A stretch of 64,000 nt of DNA, from contig NZ_CP038033.1 in NCBI RefSeq assembly GCF_004421105.1, forward strand, positions 2,437,659-2,501,658. The letters are read 5' to 3'. Below, in pieces: positions 1-7,114 of this stretch. Within the stretch, counting starts at the first letter, position 1; each line of letters starts with the position of its first letter. Under the pieces are notes generated by a model that saw only the letters and a program-made list of their open reading frames with translations, made no database searches and was not told the DNA's origin. The position numbers and the translations under genes are program-made. The stretch comes from Nitrosococcus wardiae. GTDB lineage: Bacteria > Pseudomonadota > Gammaproteobacteria > Nitrosococcales > Nitrosococcaceae.

Positions 1-1
1 G

Positions 2-385
2 CGAGCCTATGGGCCGGGACATCCGGATTTGCCCCAAGCCCTGCAGGAGGTGGGACAGCCAGTCCTTATAGGAGGCTCCATGGGTACTAGTTCCCACATT
101 TTGCTAGGGACAAAGGAGACCGAAGCGCTGGCCTTCAGTTCCGCTTGCCACGGGGCCGGGCGGAGTATGAGTCGTCATGAGGCTAAACGCCGTTGGTACG
201 GTCGGGAAGTGGTGGACCGGCTCGCGAAGCGAGGCATTCTTATCCGCAGCGCTTCTTATCGGGGCGTGGCGGAGGAAGCCCCGGATGCCTATAAAGATGT
301 GGATGCGGTTGTAGATGCAGCCCATGAATCCGGTTTGGCCCGTAAGGTGGCCCGTCTTGAGCCTCTCATTTGTATCAAGGGGTAG
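2..385 (+). CDS. rtcB: RNA-splicing ligase RtcB, C-terminal part (5' end outside window)
   Basis: The frame is open from base 2 and encodes the last 127 residues of RtcB, the GTP- and Mn-dependent ligase that joins 2',3'-cyclic phosphate or 3'-phosphate RNA ends to 5'-OH ends in tRNA and RNA repair. The visible part starts with the family motif GPGHPDLP and contains CHGAGR, whose His is the residue that carries GMP in RtcB enzymes, followed by MSR. The end (ICIKG) is the normal family C terminus, so the 3' end looks intact. No archease or RtcA gene follows. A decayed CBS gene begins 16 bases downstream. Confidence 0.95.
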   Translation, partial: RAYGPGHPDLPQALQEVGQPVLIGGSMGTSSHILLGTKETEALAFSSACHGAGRSMSRHEAKRRWYGREVVDRLAKRGILIRSASYRGVAEEAPDAYKDVDAVVDAAHESGLARKVARLEPLICIKG

Positions 386-401
386 GTAACAGTTAGCTGA
401 T

Positions 402-728
402 TTGTCTCAACTTGGGGTGATTACGGACCGGGATATTACCATGGGGTGCGGGCTTAATCATAAAGCCCTTTGGGAAATTACCGCCAGGGAAGTTTGGAAC
501 AACAGGCAGGTTTTTACTTCTCATCCGGACGATGATATCCATACGGCCCTTCAGGCGATGTCAGAGCACCGTATCCTGGTCACTGACGGCAATGGGCATC
601 TGGAGGGTATTCTATCCGCAGACGATATTGTGGCTTGTTCTGAAAAAGGCGCTAGCGGAAGGAAGGCTCCGGAACTTTCCTATGAAGACACCATTGGAAT
701 GCTTAAGACGGTGTGCAACCATCATTAA
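402..728 (+). pseudogene. CBS-domain protein, headless fragment
   Basis: The frame opens on a TTG with no ribosome-binding site, right after an in-frame TGA, and begins in the middle of a CBS domain with LGVITDRDI. The first half of CBS1, about 45 residues, is missing. CBS2 is recognisable (HTALQAMSEHRI, then LVTDGNGHLEGILSADDIV) but seems to lack about three residues between the helix and the next strand. CBS pairs normally bind adenosine nucleotides and act as regulatory modules. With the head missing, this is more likely a remnant than a functional gene. A short protein from the TTG cannot be excluded. Confidence 0.6.
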
Positions 729-1238
729 AAACAGCAGGAGGTTTGCCTAAGAAAAATCAGCCTAAATCTTGCAAAAAAAGTTTAATCGACGGCCTCTCTT
801 GACCTATTTTTATCGAGATGGTTAAGGAATTCCCTGAACCAGCGCGGGCTAAAAAGAAGTATGTAAATCAAGAATAGTTCAGTTAACGGCAGGAATAAAC
901 TGACGTAGTGTAGAACGATAATTCCTAAACAAATAATTAAACGAACATAGATATTCATTTGGCAACCCTTTCTTTTTGCTGAAAGTGGTTAGTCTGTGGT
1001 TCAAGGTTTTTTCTGGAAGGGACTTTAGGATCGAAAAATATAGACCAATATTTAATAGCCACATGGTCTTTCAATAACGGATAATTATCGAGAGACAATC
1101 TATGGCGCTCCTATTGCAGCACTAAAATCTTTTATCATGTCTCCTTTCACCAACAGTGCGGCAGTCGACCTAGTCGTCGACCATGTCCAAGCAGTACAGA
1201 GAACTCTGGTAGACTAATTTGTAAGCTATTGTTGGAGA
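729..1238. other. Non-coding stretch between the CBS fragment and the nitroreductase gene
   Basis: About 510 bases, locally AT-rich, with no reading frame showing family motifs or a ribosome-binding site. A 61-codon frame on the minus strand (879-1064) has no recognisable features. No convincing promoter, terminator or RNA structure was seen. Its state is consistent with the decay of the neighbouring CBS gene. Confidence 0.4.
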
Positions 1239-1922
1239 TCAAAACCGTCCGACGGGCAGCAAATTCAAAGCTTGTTCGTTGGGGGGCATTTCTAGGATTC
1301 TGGCCACTTCTTTATCCTCAAAGGCCCCAATCACCACTGCGCCTAGGCCTAGGGAGATGGCTTGCAACAGCACATTTTGGGCCGCGTGGCCTACTTCTAT
1401 ATGCATATAGCGTGCTCCCCTTTGGCCGTATTTACGAGTCGTGCGCTGTTCTACCCCAGAGAACACCAGCAGCGCCCCATTATGTCTAACCGGGTCCTGG
1501 CCCAAAGCGGCACGGGCGAGTTGGTTCCGCCGGTCCTCAGTGGTAATCCGAAGCAGCGTGTGCTCATGGGGTTGATATTTGTATACTCCGGCCTCTAACT
1601 CCTGTGTCTGTCCTATAACGAGGTAGAGTTCCAAGGGATAGAGCGCGCCAGCGGAGGGGGCGGTGCGAAACCCCTGACCGTGGGTGATGCCTTGGGCTGC
1701 CCATAATAGCTGAGAGATTTCTTCCCTGCTTAAGGGGTGCCGACTGAGTTCTCGGATGGAACGCCGCTGCTGGAGGGCGGCCTCTACCGAGACTTTCCCC
1801 TCGTAGTGGGGCTGGGGCAGGGAGAGGGTCTCCGCTGGATCATTCATTACCGCCACTCCATTGGTGGTGATCAAACCCGAGAACGCCAGGAGCAGACATC
1901 GGGTCAGTTTTTTTCTGATCAT
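1239..1922 (-). CDS. SagB/ThcOx-type nitroreductase-family oxidoreductase, exported
   Basis: 227 residues. A basic N terminus and hydrophobic segment (about residues 1-24) look like a signal peptide. The rest is the FMN-dependent SagB/ThcOx branch of the nitroreductase fold: QQRRSIRELS near residue 52 (phosphate-binding Arg cluster), LLWAAQGITH, RTAPSAGALYPLELYLV, and GHAAQNVLLQAISLGLGAVVIGAF near the C terminus. Family members oxidise azoline rings in some peptide pathways, but stand-alone forms like this are mostly of unknown substrate. No precursor peptide or cyclodehydratase gene is nearby, so azole biosynthesis is not supported. The gene lies downstream of a response-regulator/STAS pair on the same strand. 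Confidence 0.85.
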   Translation of the reverse strand: MIRKKLTRCLLLAFSGLITTNGVAVMNDPAETLSLPQPHYEGKVSVEAALQQRRSIRELSRHPLSREEISQLLWAAQGITHGQGFRTAPSAGALYPLELYLVIGQTQELEAGVYKYQPHEHTLLRITTEDRRNQLARAALGQDPVRHNGALLVFSGVEQRTTRKYGQRGARYMHIEVGHAAQNVLLQAISLGLGAVVIGAFEDKEVARILEMPPNEQALNLLPVGRF

Positions 1923-1949
1923 TGGATATCCATTGATTTGGCCTCAAGA

Positions 1950-2159
1950 TCAGTCCAGTTTCAGCAGAGGGTAGCGCTGCAAGTCTTCCCGAGTCCATAA
2001 GAAGGATTCAGCCGCGACCCGTTGATGGAGTTGCCCTAGGAATTCGTGGATATCCGGCACTTCTAGCACCAATACGTTGTAAAAATCGGTGCGGTGGACG
2101 CTGCCAAACTCCTGTAGGAGATTCCTTACGAGATTATAAGCGCCGCTGCTATAAGCTGA
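1950..2159 (-). pseudogene. Headless open frame, possible gene remnant
   Basis: A 69-residue open frame lies between the nitroreductase and response-regulator genes on the same strand. Its composition is protein-like (AYNLVRNLLQEFGSVHRTDF, then a hydrophobic strand, then ESFLWTREDLQRYPLL before the stop). No ATG, GTG or TTG occurs at its beginning, and upstream it runs into the 3' end of the response-regulator gene in another frame. I do not recognise the family. It may be the tail of a gene whose 5' end was lost, or a translated gene with a non-standard start. Confidence 0.35.
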
Positions 2160-2868
2160 CTCTTCTCGGTGTTTTCTCTCTCGCCCCCTGTGGTCCCGAG
2201 AGGGTGAGTTGGAGCAGCTCCGCCCGATTTCTTGTTTGCAGCTTGGCCATCACTTGCGCCCGGTGGTGATCGACAATTTTAGTGCTTATGCCCAGCTCTG
2301 AAGCGATGACCTTGCTGAGCTTGCCTTCAATCAGCCGTTCCATGACCTGCTGTTCCCGGGGGGTTAACTGGGAAATTCGGGCGGCCATTTCCTCTTGTTT
2401 CCGCTGGGCCTCCCGGATTCTTAAGCTCTGGGCTAGTCCCTCCTGGAGACGCTCTAGCAAGAGGGATTGCTTGACGGGTTTAATAAGGAAGTCCACGGCT
2501 CCGGCGTGTATAGCCTGTACTGCCTCGGATACAGTTCCCTGGGTGGAGACAAAGAGAAGGGGAAGCTCACTGTTTTGGTCCTCCAGTTGTTTTTGCAATG
2601 CTAGTCCTCCCATCTTGGGGACGTGAACATCAAGCAGCAGACAACCGGGGTGGGACGGGTCAAAAGCTTCTAAAAATGCTTCCGCTGAGCTATAGATTTT
2701 GACCTCCCAATTCTGGGCGTTGTTTAACCTACTTAGAGTGGGGTCCCTGGAATGATTGCTATCCACAATAAAAACAGTAGGTTTTGGAACTGTTTGTTTT
2801 CTTGGGTAGATTTTGTCCCGCAGGTACTTGGCAGGGTTAATGATCTTTTGTAGGTATTGACTCCCCAT
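2149..2868 (-). CDS. FixJ/NarL-type response regulator with degenerate receiver
   Basis: 239 residues. After a basic N-terminal extension of about 30 residues comes a receiver domain (about 31-145): FIVDSN, phospho-acceptor Asp in LLLDVHVPKMGG, and LIKPV with the conserved Lys. A LuxR-type helix-turn-helix follows (about 168-225: LTPREQQVMERLIEGK, GISTKIVDHHRAQVMAKL). The usual second acidic residue of the Asp pair is Ser (VDSN), and the signalling Thr/Ser sits in FVSTQG, so phosphorylation chemistry may be altered. It follows the STAS gene by 51 bases and is probably co-transcribed with it. No partner kinase is adjacent; the kinase remnants at 27 and 31 kb are unrelated in position. Confidence 0.9.
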   Translation of the reverse strand: MGSQYLQKIINPAKYLRDKIYPRKQTVPKPTVFIVDSNHSRDPTLSRLNNAQNWEVKIYSSAEAFLEAFDPSHPGCLLLDVHVPKMGGLALQKQLEDQNSELPLLFVSTQGTVSEAVQAIHAGAVDFLIKPVKQSLLLERLQEGLAQSLRIREAQRKQEEMAARISQLTPREQQVMERLIEGKLSKVIASELGISTKIVDHHRAQVMAKLQTRNRAELLQLTLSGPQGAREKTPRRVSL

Positions 2869-2919
2869 GTAACTTCTCCTACGTGAATTCTAGATAAAGC
2901 GACAGGAGTTGTGGTGGAG

Positions 2920-3255
2920 TTATAACAGAGTAAAGTGAGGTCCGAAGCCGCGTAGCTGGAGCGCTCTTTTTAGAGCTGGATGACAACCCACAAGCAAGAG
3001 GTCGGCCGGCTCCTTATCGAGGCTATCCTTCAACATCCAGAGTAGCGTATAACCGGAGTCGCGTATAGAGAGGGTTTTTTCCAGATCGATAATGACTTTT
3101 ATCCCTGTATCACGGGCTTGTTGCGCGGCTTCCCAAAATTCCCGGCACAGGGCGCTGTCTAAAATGGGAGGGAGAGTTAAAGTCACCGTGTGAGCGTGAG
3201 CTTTGACTCCGCTTAAGGGAACAGTTTTTGCTGCGAGGTGAGTGGCTAATAACAC
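2920..3255 (-). CDS. STAS-domain protein (anti-sigma-factor-antagonist type)
   Basis: 111 residues making one STAS domain. The strand-helix pattern is clear (HTVTLTLPPILDSALCREFWEAAQQA, then KVIIDLEKTLSIRDSGYTLLWML), with the characteristic D-S-G region where SpoIIAA-type proteins are phosphorylated on Ser. Translation starts at a GTG preceded by AGGAGG five bases upstream, which decides the start. Known relatives bind anti-sigma factors or act in stress-signalling complexes. Here the only linked regulator is the response regulator 51 bases downstream, with which it likely forms a small signalling operon. No serine kinase of the SpoIIAB or RsbW type is visible nearby. Confidence 0.8.
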   Translation of the reverse strand: MLLATHLAAKTVPLSGVKAHAHTVTLTLPPILDSALCREFWEAAQQARDTGIKVIIDLEKTLSIRDSGYTLLWMLKDSLDKEPADLLLVGCHPALKRALQLRGFGPHFTLL

Positions 3256-3477
3256 GACAACCTCCTTTTGTTGTTCGGTTTAACAGGATCGCCTCTGATT
3301 AACAGGAGCTTGGCAGTTTTTAGTAAGTAAACCCTAAAATGTTCTGTGATGAAATGGGTATTTCTACCTAATTCCAGGATAAGCATTCTCTGGTCTCATC
3401 ATTTGTAATTTGTGCTATTTAGTTAAGAGATAGTCACAGAGTGAATTAATGCGGTAGATGAAGGAGGAGCTGAATTC

Positions 3478-3702
3478 ATGCCTTGTTGTTGCCCTTGTTG
3501 CCACTATTGGCATCATCACCATCATTGGGATTGGCCCCAGCCCCACCCTTACCCGCCGCCCTCCTATCCCCGGCGTTACCCGCCCGCCCCGGAGGAGGAG
3601 GGTATTCGGCGATTAGAAGAAGAGCGAGACCAATTAGCACAGCGACTCCAACGCCTGGAAAAAGAGCTTGAGGAATTACGCCGAGGTACCCGCCTTGCAT
3701 AA
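3478..3702 (+). CDS. Small Cys/His-rich coiled-coil protein
   Basis: 74 residues with a strong ribosome-binding site (AAGGAGGAG ending 9 bases before the ATG), so expression is likely. The first 16 residues pack five Cys and six His (CCCPCC, then a run of five His), a probable transition-metal-binding tip. A Pro/Tyr/Trp-rich linker follows to about residue 40. Residues about 42-70 form an acidic/basic coiled coil with heptad Leu (IRRLEEERDQLAQRLQRLEK). No signal peptide or membrane segment is seen. I do not recognise a named family; the layout of metal tip plus coiled coil suggests an oligomeric metal-binding or scaffold peptide, which is inference only. The antisense frame over the same bases is rejected. 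Confidence 0.65.
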   Translation: MPCCCPCCHYWHHHHHWDWPQPHPYPPPSYPRRYPPAPEEEGIRRLEEERDQLAQRLQRLEKELEELRRGTRLA

Positions 3703-3733
3703 TAGGAACCCATGTCCTTCTGAGTAAAGGGCG

Positions 3734-4357
3734 GTGACCGCTGTATCCTTTGATATCCGGGATAAGGGGCTGGCCGATAAAGGGCGAGAGCGGATCCAGT
3801 GGGCCTGCTCAGAAATGCCTGTCCTGCAAACCCTGGAGGTGCGCTTTGCTAGAGAGTGCCCGTTGGCAGGTGTGCGCATGAGTAGCTGTTTGCATATTAC
3901 CACTGAAACGGCCAATCTGGCTCGGATATTGACCACCGGCGGGGCCGAGCTATTGCCCTGCGCCAGCAATCTCCTTAGCACCCAGGACAATGTGGGATTT
4001 AATCTCTCTGCCTTGGAATCTTTGGCAGTAGACAAATGGCGACCCCGACCCTCTGTAGATGAGTATCTTCTCCAAGATGGTCGGCGAATCCGTTTATTGG
4101 CCGAAGGGCGGTTAGTCAACCTCGCGGCGGCAGAGGGCCATCCTGCTGCCATAATGGATATGGGTTTTGCCAATCAGGCCTTATGCGTTGCCCATCTTTG
4201 GGCTCACCAGGGTGAGTTCGCCAATCAGGTCCATGGGGTCCCCAGGGAGGTTGATGGAGAAGTGGCCCGGTTAAAGCTGGAGGCTTTGGGTCTTTCTATT
4301 GATACGCTAACCCAAAAACAAAGCACTTACTTGGCTTCTTGGCGGGAAGGGACTTGA
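3734..4357 (+). pseudogene. S-adenosylhomocysteine hydrolase with the central domain deleted
   Basis: 207 residues from a GTG. Residues about 5-95 match the N terminus of adenosylhomocysteinase (DIRDKGLADKGRERIQWACSE, SCLHITTETANLARIL, NLLSTQDNVG). Residues about 100-207 match its C terminus (VDEYLLQDGRRIRLLAEGRLVNLAAAEGHPAAIMDMGFANQAL). Roughly 200 residues between them are absent, including the Rossmann NAD-binding domain and most catalytic residues. The join is in frame, so the product is open from end to end. Family members run about 400-480 residues. The remnant cannot carry out the NAD-dependent hydrolysis. It is probably dead, though translation of a short domain is possible. Confidence 0.85.
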
Positions 4358-4590
4358 AGTGTCCGGCTCGGAGAGTCTGGGGCGAGGATTTCATTACGGC
4401 GGGCTTAGGGGCAGTCATCCAAATACCCTAGTAATTTGCCGCCAAAAATTTGATCTTAGAGAAAATCGTTCTCTGGCGCCACGGCCATGGAGCTGGGTGC
4501 GAGGCGCACGGCTATGCAGACCCACTCATTTTGCTGACTAAGATTTAAGAAGTAAGAAAGGGGCCGGAGAGGTCAGCACGCACAAAATCT

Positions 4591-6054
4591 ATGTTCGCCT
4601 CACAAATCAAGCCCCTTGCCTCTGCGGTTCGGTGGTCAGTTATCGCAAAATATGGGGGGCAGCTATGCTTTGTTGTTGCCGTGTTGACTCTCGTGCCTGC
4701 CATGGTTTCCCTGGGCTTCGGTGAATTGCGGGTAGTACTGCGCTTTTTAATTATTTCCGGTGCTTTGCTCGTGGTTGCAGCTGGCGCAGTATATATCAAG
4801 GAGAGCACTCATCTTCAGGTCAATGAGGCTTTGGCCATCACTGCTTTAATTTTCCTTATCGCGCCCTTGCTCACGGTATACCCACTCATGGGATACGGCC
4901 TCTCTTTTCTAGATGCCTTGTTTGAAGCCACTTCTGGTGTGACGACCACTGGGCTTTCAACTTTGGGTTTTATTGAAGGGAAACCTTCTGGCTTTCTGTT
5001 TGTGCGAGCGTGGATGCAATGGTATGGCGGCCTGGGTATTGTGGTTCTAAGTTTGGCATTGTTTATGGGCCATGGCCAGGTCGCTAGGCGCCTTGCTGGC
5101 GGAACCTGGGAACCATCGGATATGGTAGGTAGCGCCCGTGCTCACGCTCGTAGCGCACTGATGGTGTATCTGTTGCTTACAGTCTGCGGGTTTCTGGTTC
5201 TGCGGTCAATGGGAGTGCAGGCATTTCCTGCTCTGCTGCACACTTTGGCGGCTGTTTCCACGGGCGGTTTTTCCCCCTATGACGACAGCTTAATTGGGCT
5301 TGGCGACTGGTTGCAGCAGGCAGCGAACCTGCTCTTTGCTTTTTTCGGCGCGATCCCATTAGCCCTTTACTATCGGGCTTACCGTGCCGGATTCCGTGAG
5401 CTGGTAGGAGACATGGAGGTGCGCGTGTTGGTTTTAGCGGTACTGCTCCTGACCGTGTTCCTAAGTTGGAGTAGGGTATGGGTAGGGGGGGCTTCTTGGA
5501 GCGAAGCGGTTTGGCATGCTCCTTTGCTGGCCTTCTCGGCCCAAAGTACAACCGGCTTTTCCAGTTTGCAGATTGGGGAGCTAGACTCAGTATCAAAATT
5601 GGGTTTAATTGTATCCATGTTTCTAGGTGGTGGGATGGGCTCAACCTCCGGGGGCATCAAGATAATACGTTTTTTGATCCTGCTGCGCTTGCTTCAGCTC
5701 CTGTTCGTCCGTGCTAGCCTGCCACCCCATGCCGTGCTGGAACCTACGCTTGGACGTAGGCGCCTTGAGCCCCTTGACATTGAGCGTGCAGTCGCAATTG
5801 TGTTTTTGTATTTGATTACTATTGTGTTGTCCTGGCTGCCCTTTCTTGCCTATGGCTATGACCCCTTGGATTCGCTGTTCGATGTGGTCTCCGCCGTGGC
5901 TACCGTGGGGCTTTCCACAGGGGTCACGAGCCCTAGTCTAGAGCCGACGCTTAAATTGGTGTTGTGCCTGGATATGTTGCTTGGGCGTCTCGAAATAGTT
6001 GCGCTATTAATTCTTTTACTCCCCGGCACCTGGTTCGGCAAGCGGATAGATTGA
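4591..6054 (+). CDS. trkH: TrkH-type potassium uptake channel subunit
   Basis: 487 residues, an inner-membrane K+ translocating subunit of the Trk/Ktr family. Four channel-like repeats are visible through their selectivity-filter loops: TSGVTTTGLS, AVSTGGFS, AQSTTGFSS and AVATVGLSTG, each with the conserved Gly. Further landmarks are RAWMQWYGGLGIVVLS and GGGMGSTSGGIKIIRFLILLR. The gene is one base away from the TrkA gene, so the pair forms the usual two-component system in which cytoplasmic TrkA gates TrkH. Length and ends are normal. The start is an ATG at the end of a 230-base gap with no other gene. Confidence 0.95.
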   Translation: MFASQIKPLASAVRWSVIAKYGGQLCFVVAVLTLVPAMVSLGFGELRVVLRFLIISGALLVVAAGAVYIKESTHLQVNEALAITALIFLIAPLLTVYPLMGYGLSFLDALFEATSGVTTTGLSTLGFIEGKPSGFLFVRAWMQWYGGLGIVVLSLALFMGHGQVARRLAGGTWEPSDMVGSARAHARSALMVYLLLTVCGFLVLRSMGVQAFPALLHTLAAVSTGGFSPYDDSLIGLGDWLQQAANLLFAFFGAIPLALYYRAYRAGFRELVGDMEVRVLVLAVLLLTVFLSWSRVWVGGASWSEAVWHAPLLAFSAQSTTGFSSLQIGELDSVSKLGLIVSMFLGGGMGSTSGGIKIIRFLILLRLLQLLFVRASLPPHAVLEPTLGRRRLEPLDIERAVAIVFLYLITIVLSWLPFLAYGYDPLDSLFDVVSAVATVGLSTGVTSPSLEPTLKLVLCLDMLLGRLEIVALLILLLPGTWFGKRID

Positions 6055-6055
6055 A

Positions 6056-6700
6056 ATGCGATTTGTATTTATTGGCGCTAGTGCACTCACTATAAGGACG
6101 GCCCGCATCCTAGTGGATCGGGGTCATGAGGTGGTTATCATCGAGCGGGATAAAGAAACCCTAGAAGCACTTGCGGATAATTTAGATTGTGGTTTTCTGC
6201 ATGGTGATGGCGGTAAGCCAAGCATTCTAAGAGAAGTGGGCCCCAAGGCGACCCATGTCCTTTTCTGCCTGACAAGTGATGACCACGCTAATATAGTAGC
6301 CAGTTTAGTAGGGCGCTCTTTGGGGTTCCCCCGTGTCATTACACGCATTGAGGATGATGAACTGCAGCATGTTTGTCTTGAATTGGGCCTGGAAGATGTC
6401 ATCATCCCAGACCGGACGATGGGCCGCTATTTGGCTGAACTCGCCGTAGGTCGGGATGTGCATGAGATTTCAGCGCTCATCAAGGGGGATGCGGATGTCT
6501 TTTCCTTTGTGGCCAGAGAAGAGGACCAGGTGCGGATACAAGAATTGGGGTTACCGGAACTGGCACGGGTGACCTGTATTTATCGGAATGATGAATTCCT
6601 TTGGCCGGAGTCGGACACTAAGCTAAAAAAGGGTGACGAGGTGGTGCTGATGATCCACCGTAACTACAAGAAAATACTTCAGGAGCGCTGGGGAGCCTGA
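6056..6700 (+). CDS. trkA: TrkA-type potassium channel regulator (single RCK unit)
   Basis: 214 residues with one TrkA-N Rossmann domain (about 1-120) and one TrkA-C domain (about 135-214), the half-length form found with Ktr and many Trk channels. It binds nucleotides and gates the TrkH pore encoded one base upstream. The acidic residue that ends strand 2 is present (VVIIERD), and HGDGG is a typical motif. The usual glycine-rich loop GxGxxG is replaced by GASALT, which is unusual and could change nucleotide choice or affinity. The C domain ends in the expected KKGDEVVLMIHR pattern. Confidence 0.92.
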   Translation: MRFVFIGASALTIRTARILVDRGHEVVIIERDKETLEALADNLDCGFLHGDGGKPSILREVGPKATHVLFCLTSDDHANIVASLVGRSLGFPRVITRIEDDELQHVCLELGLEDVIIPDRTMGRYLAELAVGRDVHEISALIKGDADVFSFVAREEDQVRIQELGLPELARVTCIYRNDEFLWPESDTKLKKGDEVVLMIHRNYKKILQERWGA

Positions 6701-6796
6701 GCTTAAAATTTATCTTAAATTGCTGTTTTTTTTGGCCTCGGAATAAACTCAGTAAAAATCAAAAAAGTTATAGTTCAGATAAAGGGGAGACAGGCA

Positions 6797-7093
6797 ATGG
6801 CATTCAGTGAAGAGTTGGTACAGGCGGTTTGGGAACAGAAAAGTCGAGTTGCTCCTGATCAGGACCCAAATCTATGGCGAAAGGATGAATGTGGTGCTTG
6901 GGTACGGCGTGACCACTATGGAAATCGCGATTCAGAATTTGGTTGGGAGATTGATTACATCACTCCAGGGGGAGCCAAGGAGCCTGCTAACCTGCGTGTA
7001 TTGCAATGGGAAAACTATGTCGCCGGCGGGGTCGGCCGTGTGGTGTGCAAAATCACTGCCGATAGGGGCGGTATAAAAAATAAGCCAGCTTAA
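6797..7093 (+). CDS. HNH-fold small protein with altered active site
   Basis: 98 residues after AAAGGGGAGA, a good ribosome-binding site. The pattern VWEQKSRV, then DPNLWRKDECGAWVRRDHYGN, then FGWEIDYITPGG and NLRVLQWENYVA is that of a small HNH-nuclease-like family in proteobacteria. The first catalytic His of that family normally follows Asp in EIDHI; here it is Tyr (EIDYI), so nuclease activity is doubtful. The second part keeps Asn (LQWEN). It stands alone between trkA and the convergent DUF819 gene. Family assignment rests on motif memory only. Confidence 0.6.
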   Translation: MAFSEELVQAVWEQKSRVAPDQDPNLWRKDECGAWVRRDHYGNRDSEFGWEIDYITPGGAKEPANLRVLQWENYVAGGVGRVVCKITADRGGIKNKPA

Positions 7094-7114
7094 AATTGAT
7101 ACTGTGATGAGGGG

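Noticed and set aside
879-1064. 61-codon minus-strand frame in the CBS/nitroreductase gap
   Set aside because: No ribosome-binding site, no motifs, ordinary for AT-rich non-coding DNA.
1239-1922. SagB-type protein as part of an azole-peptide pathway
   Set aside because: No precursor peptide, cyclodehydratase or transporter gene nearby; tldD/tldE at 8.4 kb are too far and have their own context.
3476-3700. Minus-strand 74-codon frame opposite the Cys/His peptide
   Set aside because: Low-complexity Gly/Ala/Asn composition, no ribosome-binding site; the plus-strand gene has an excellent one.
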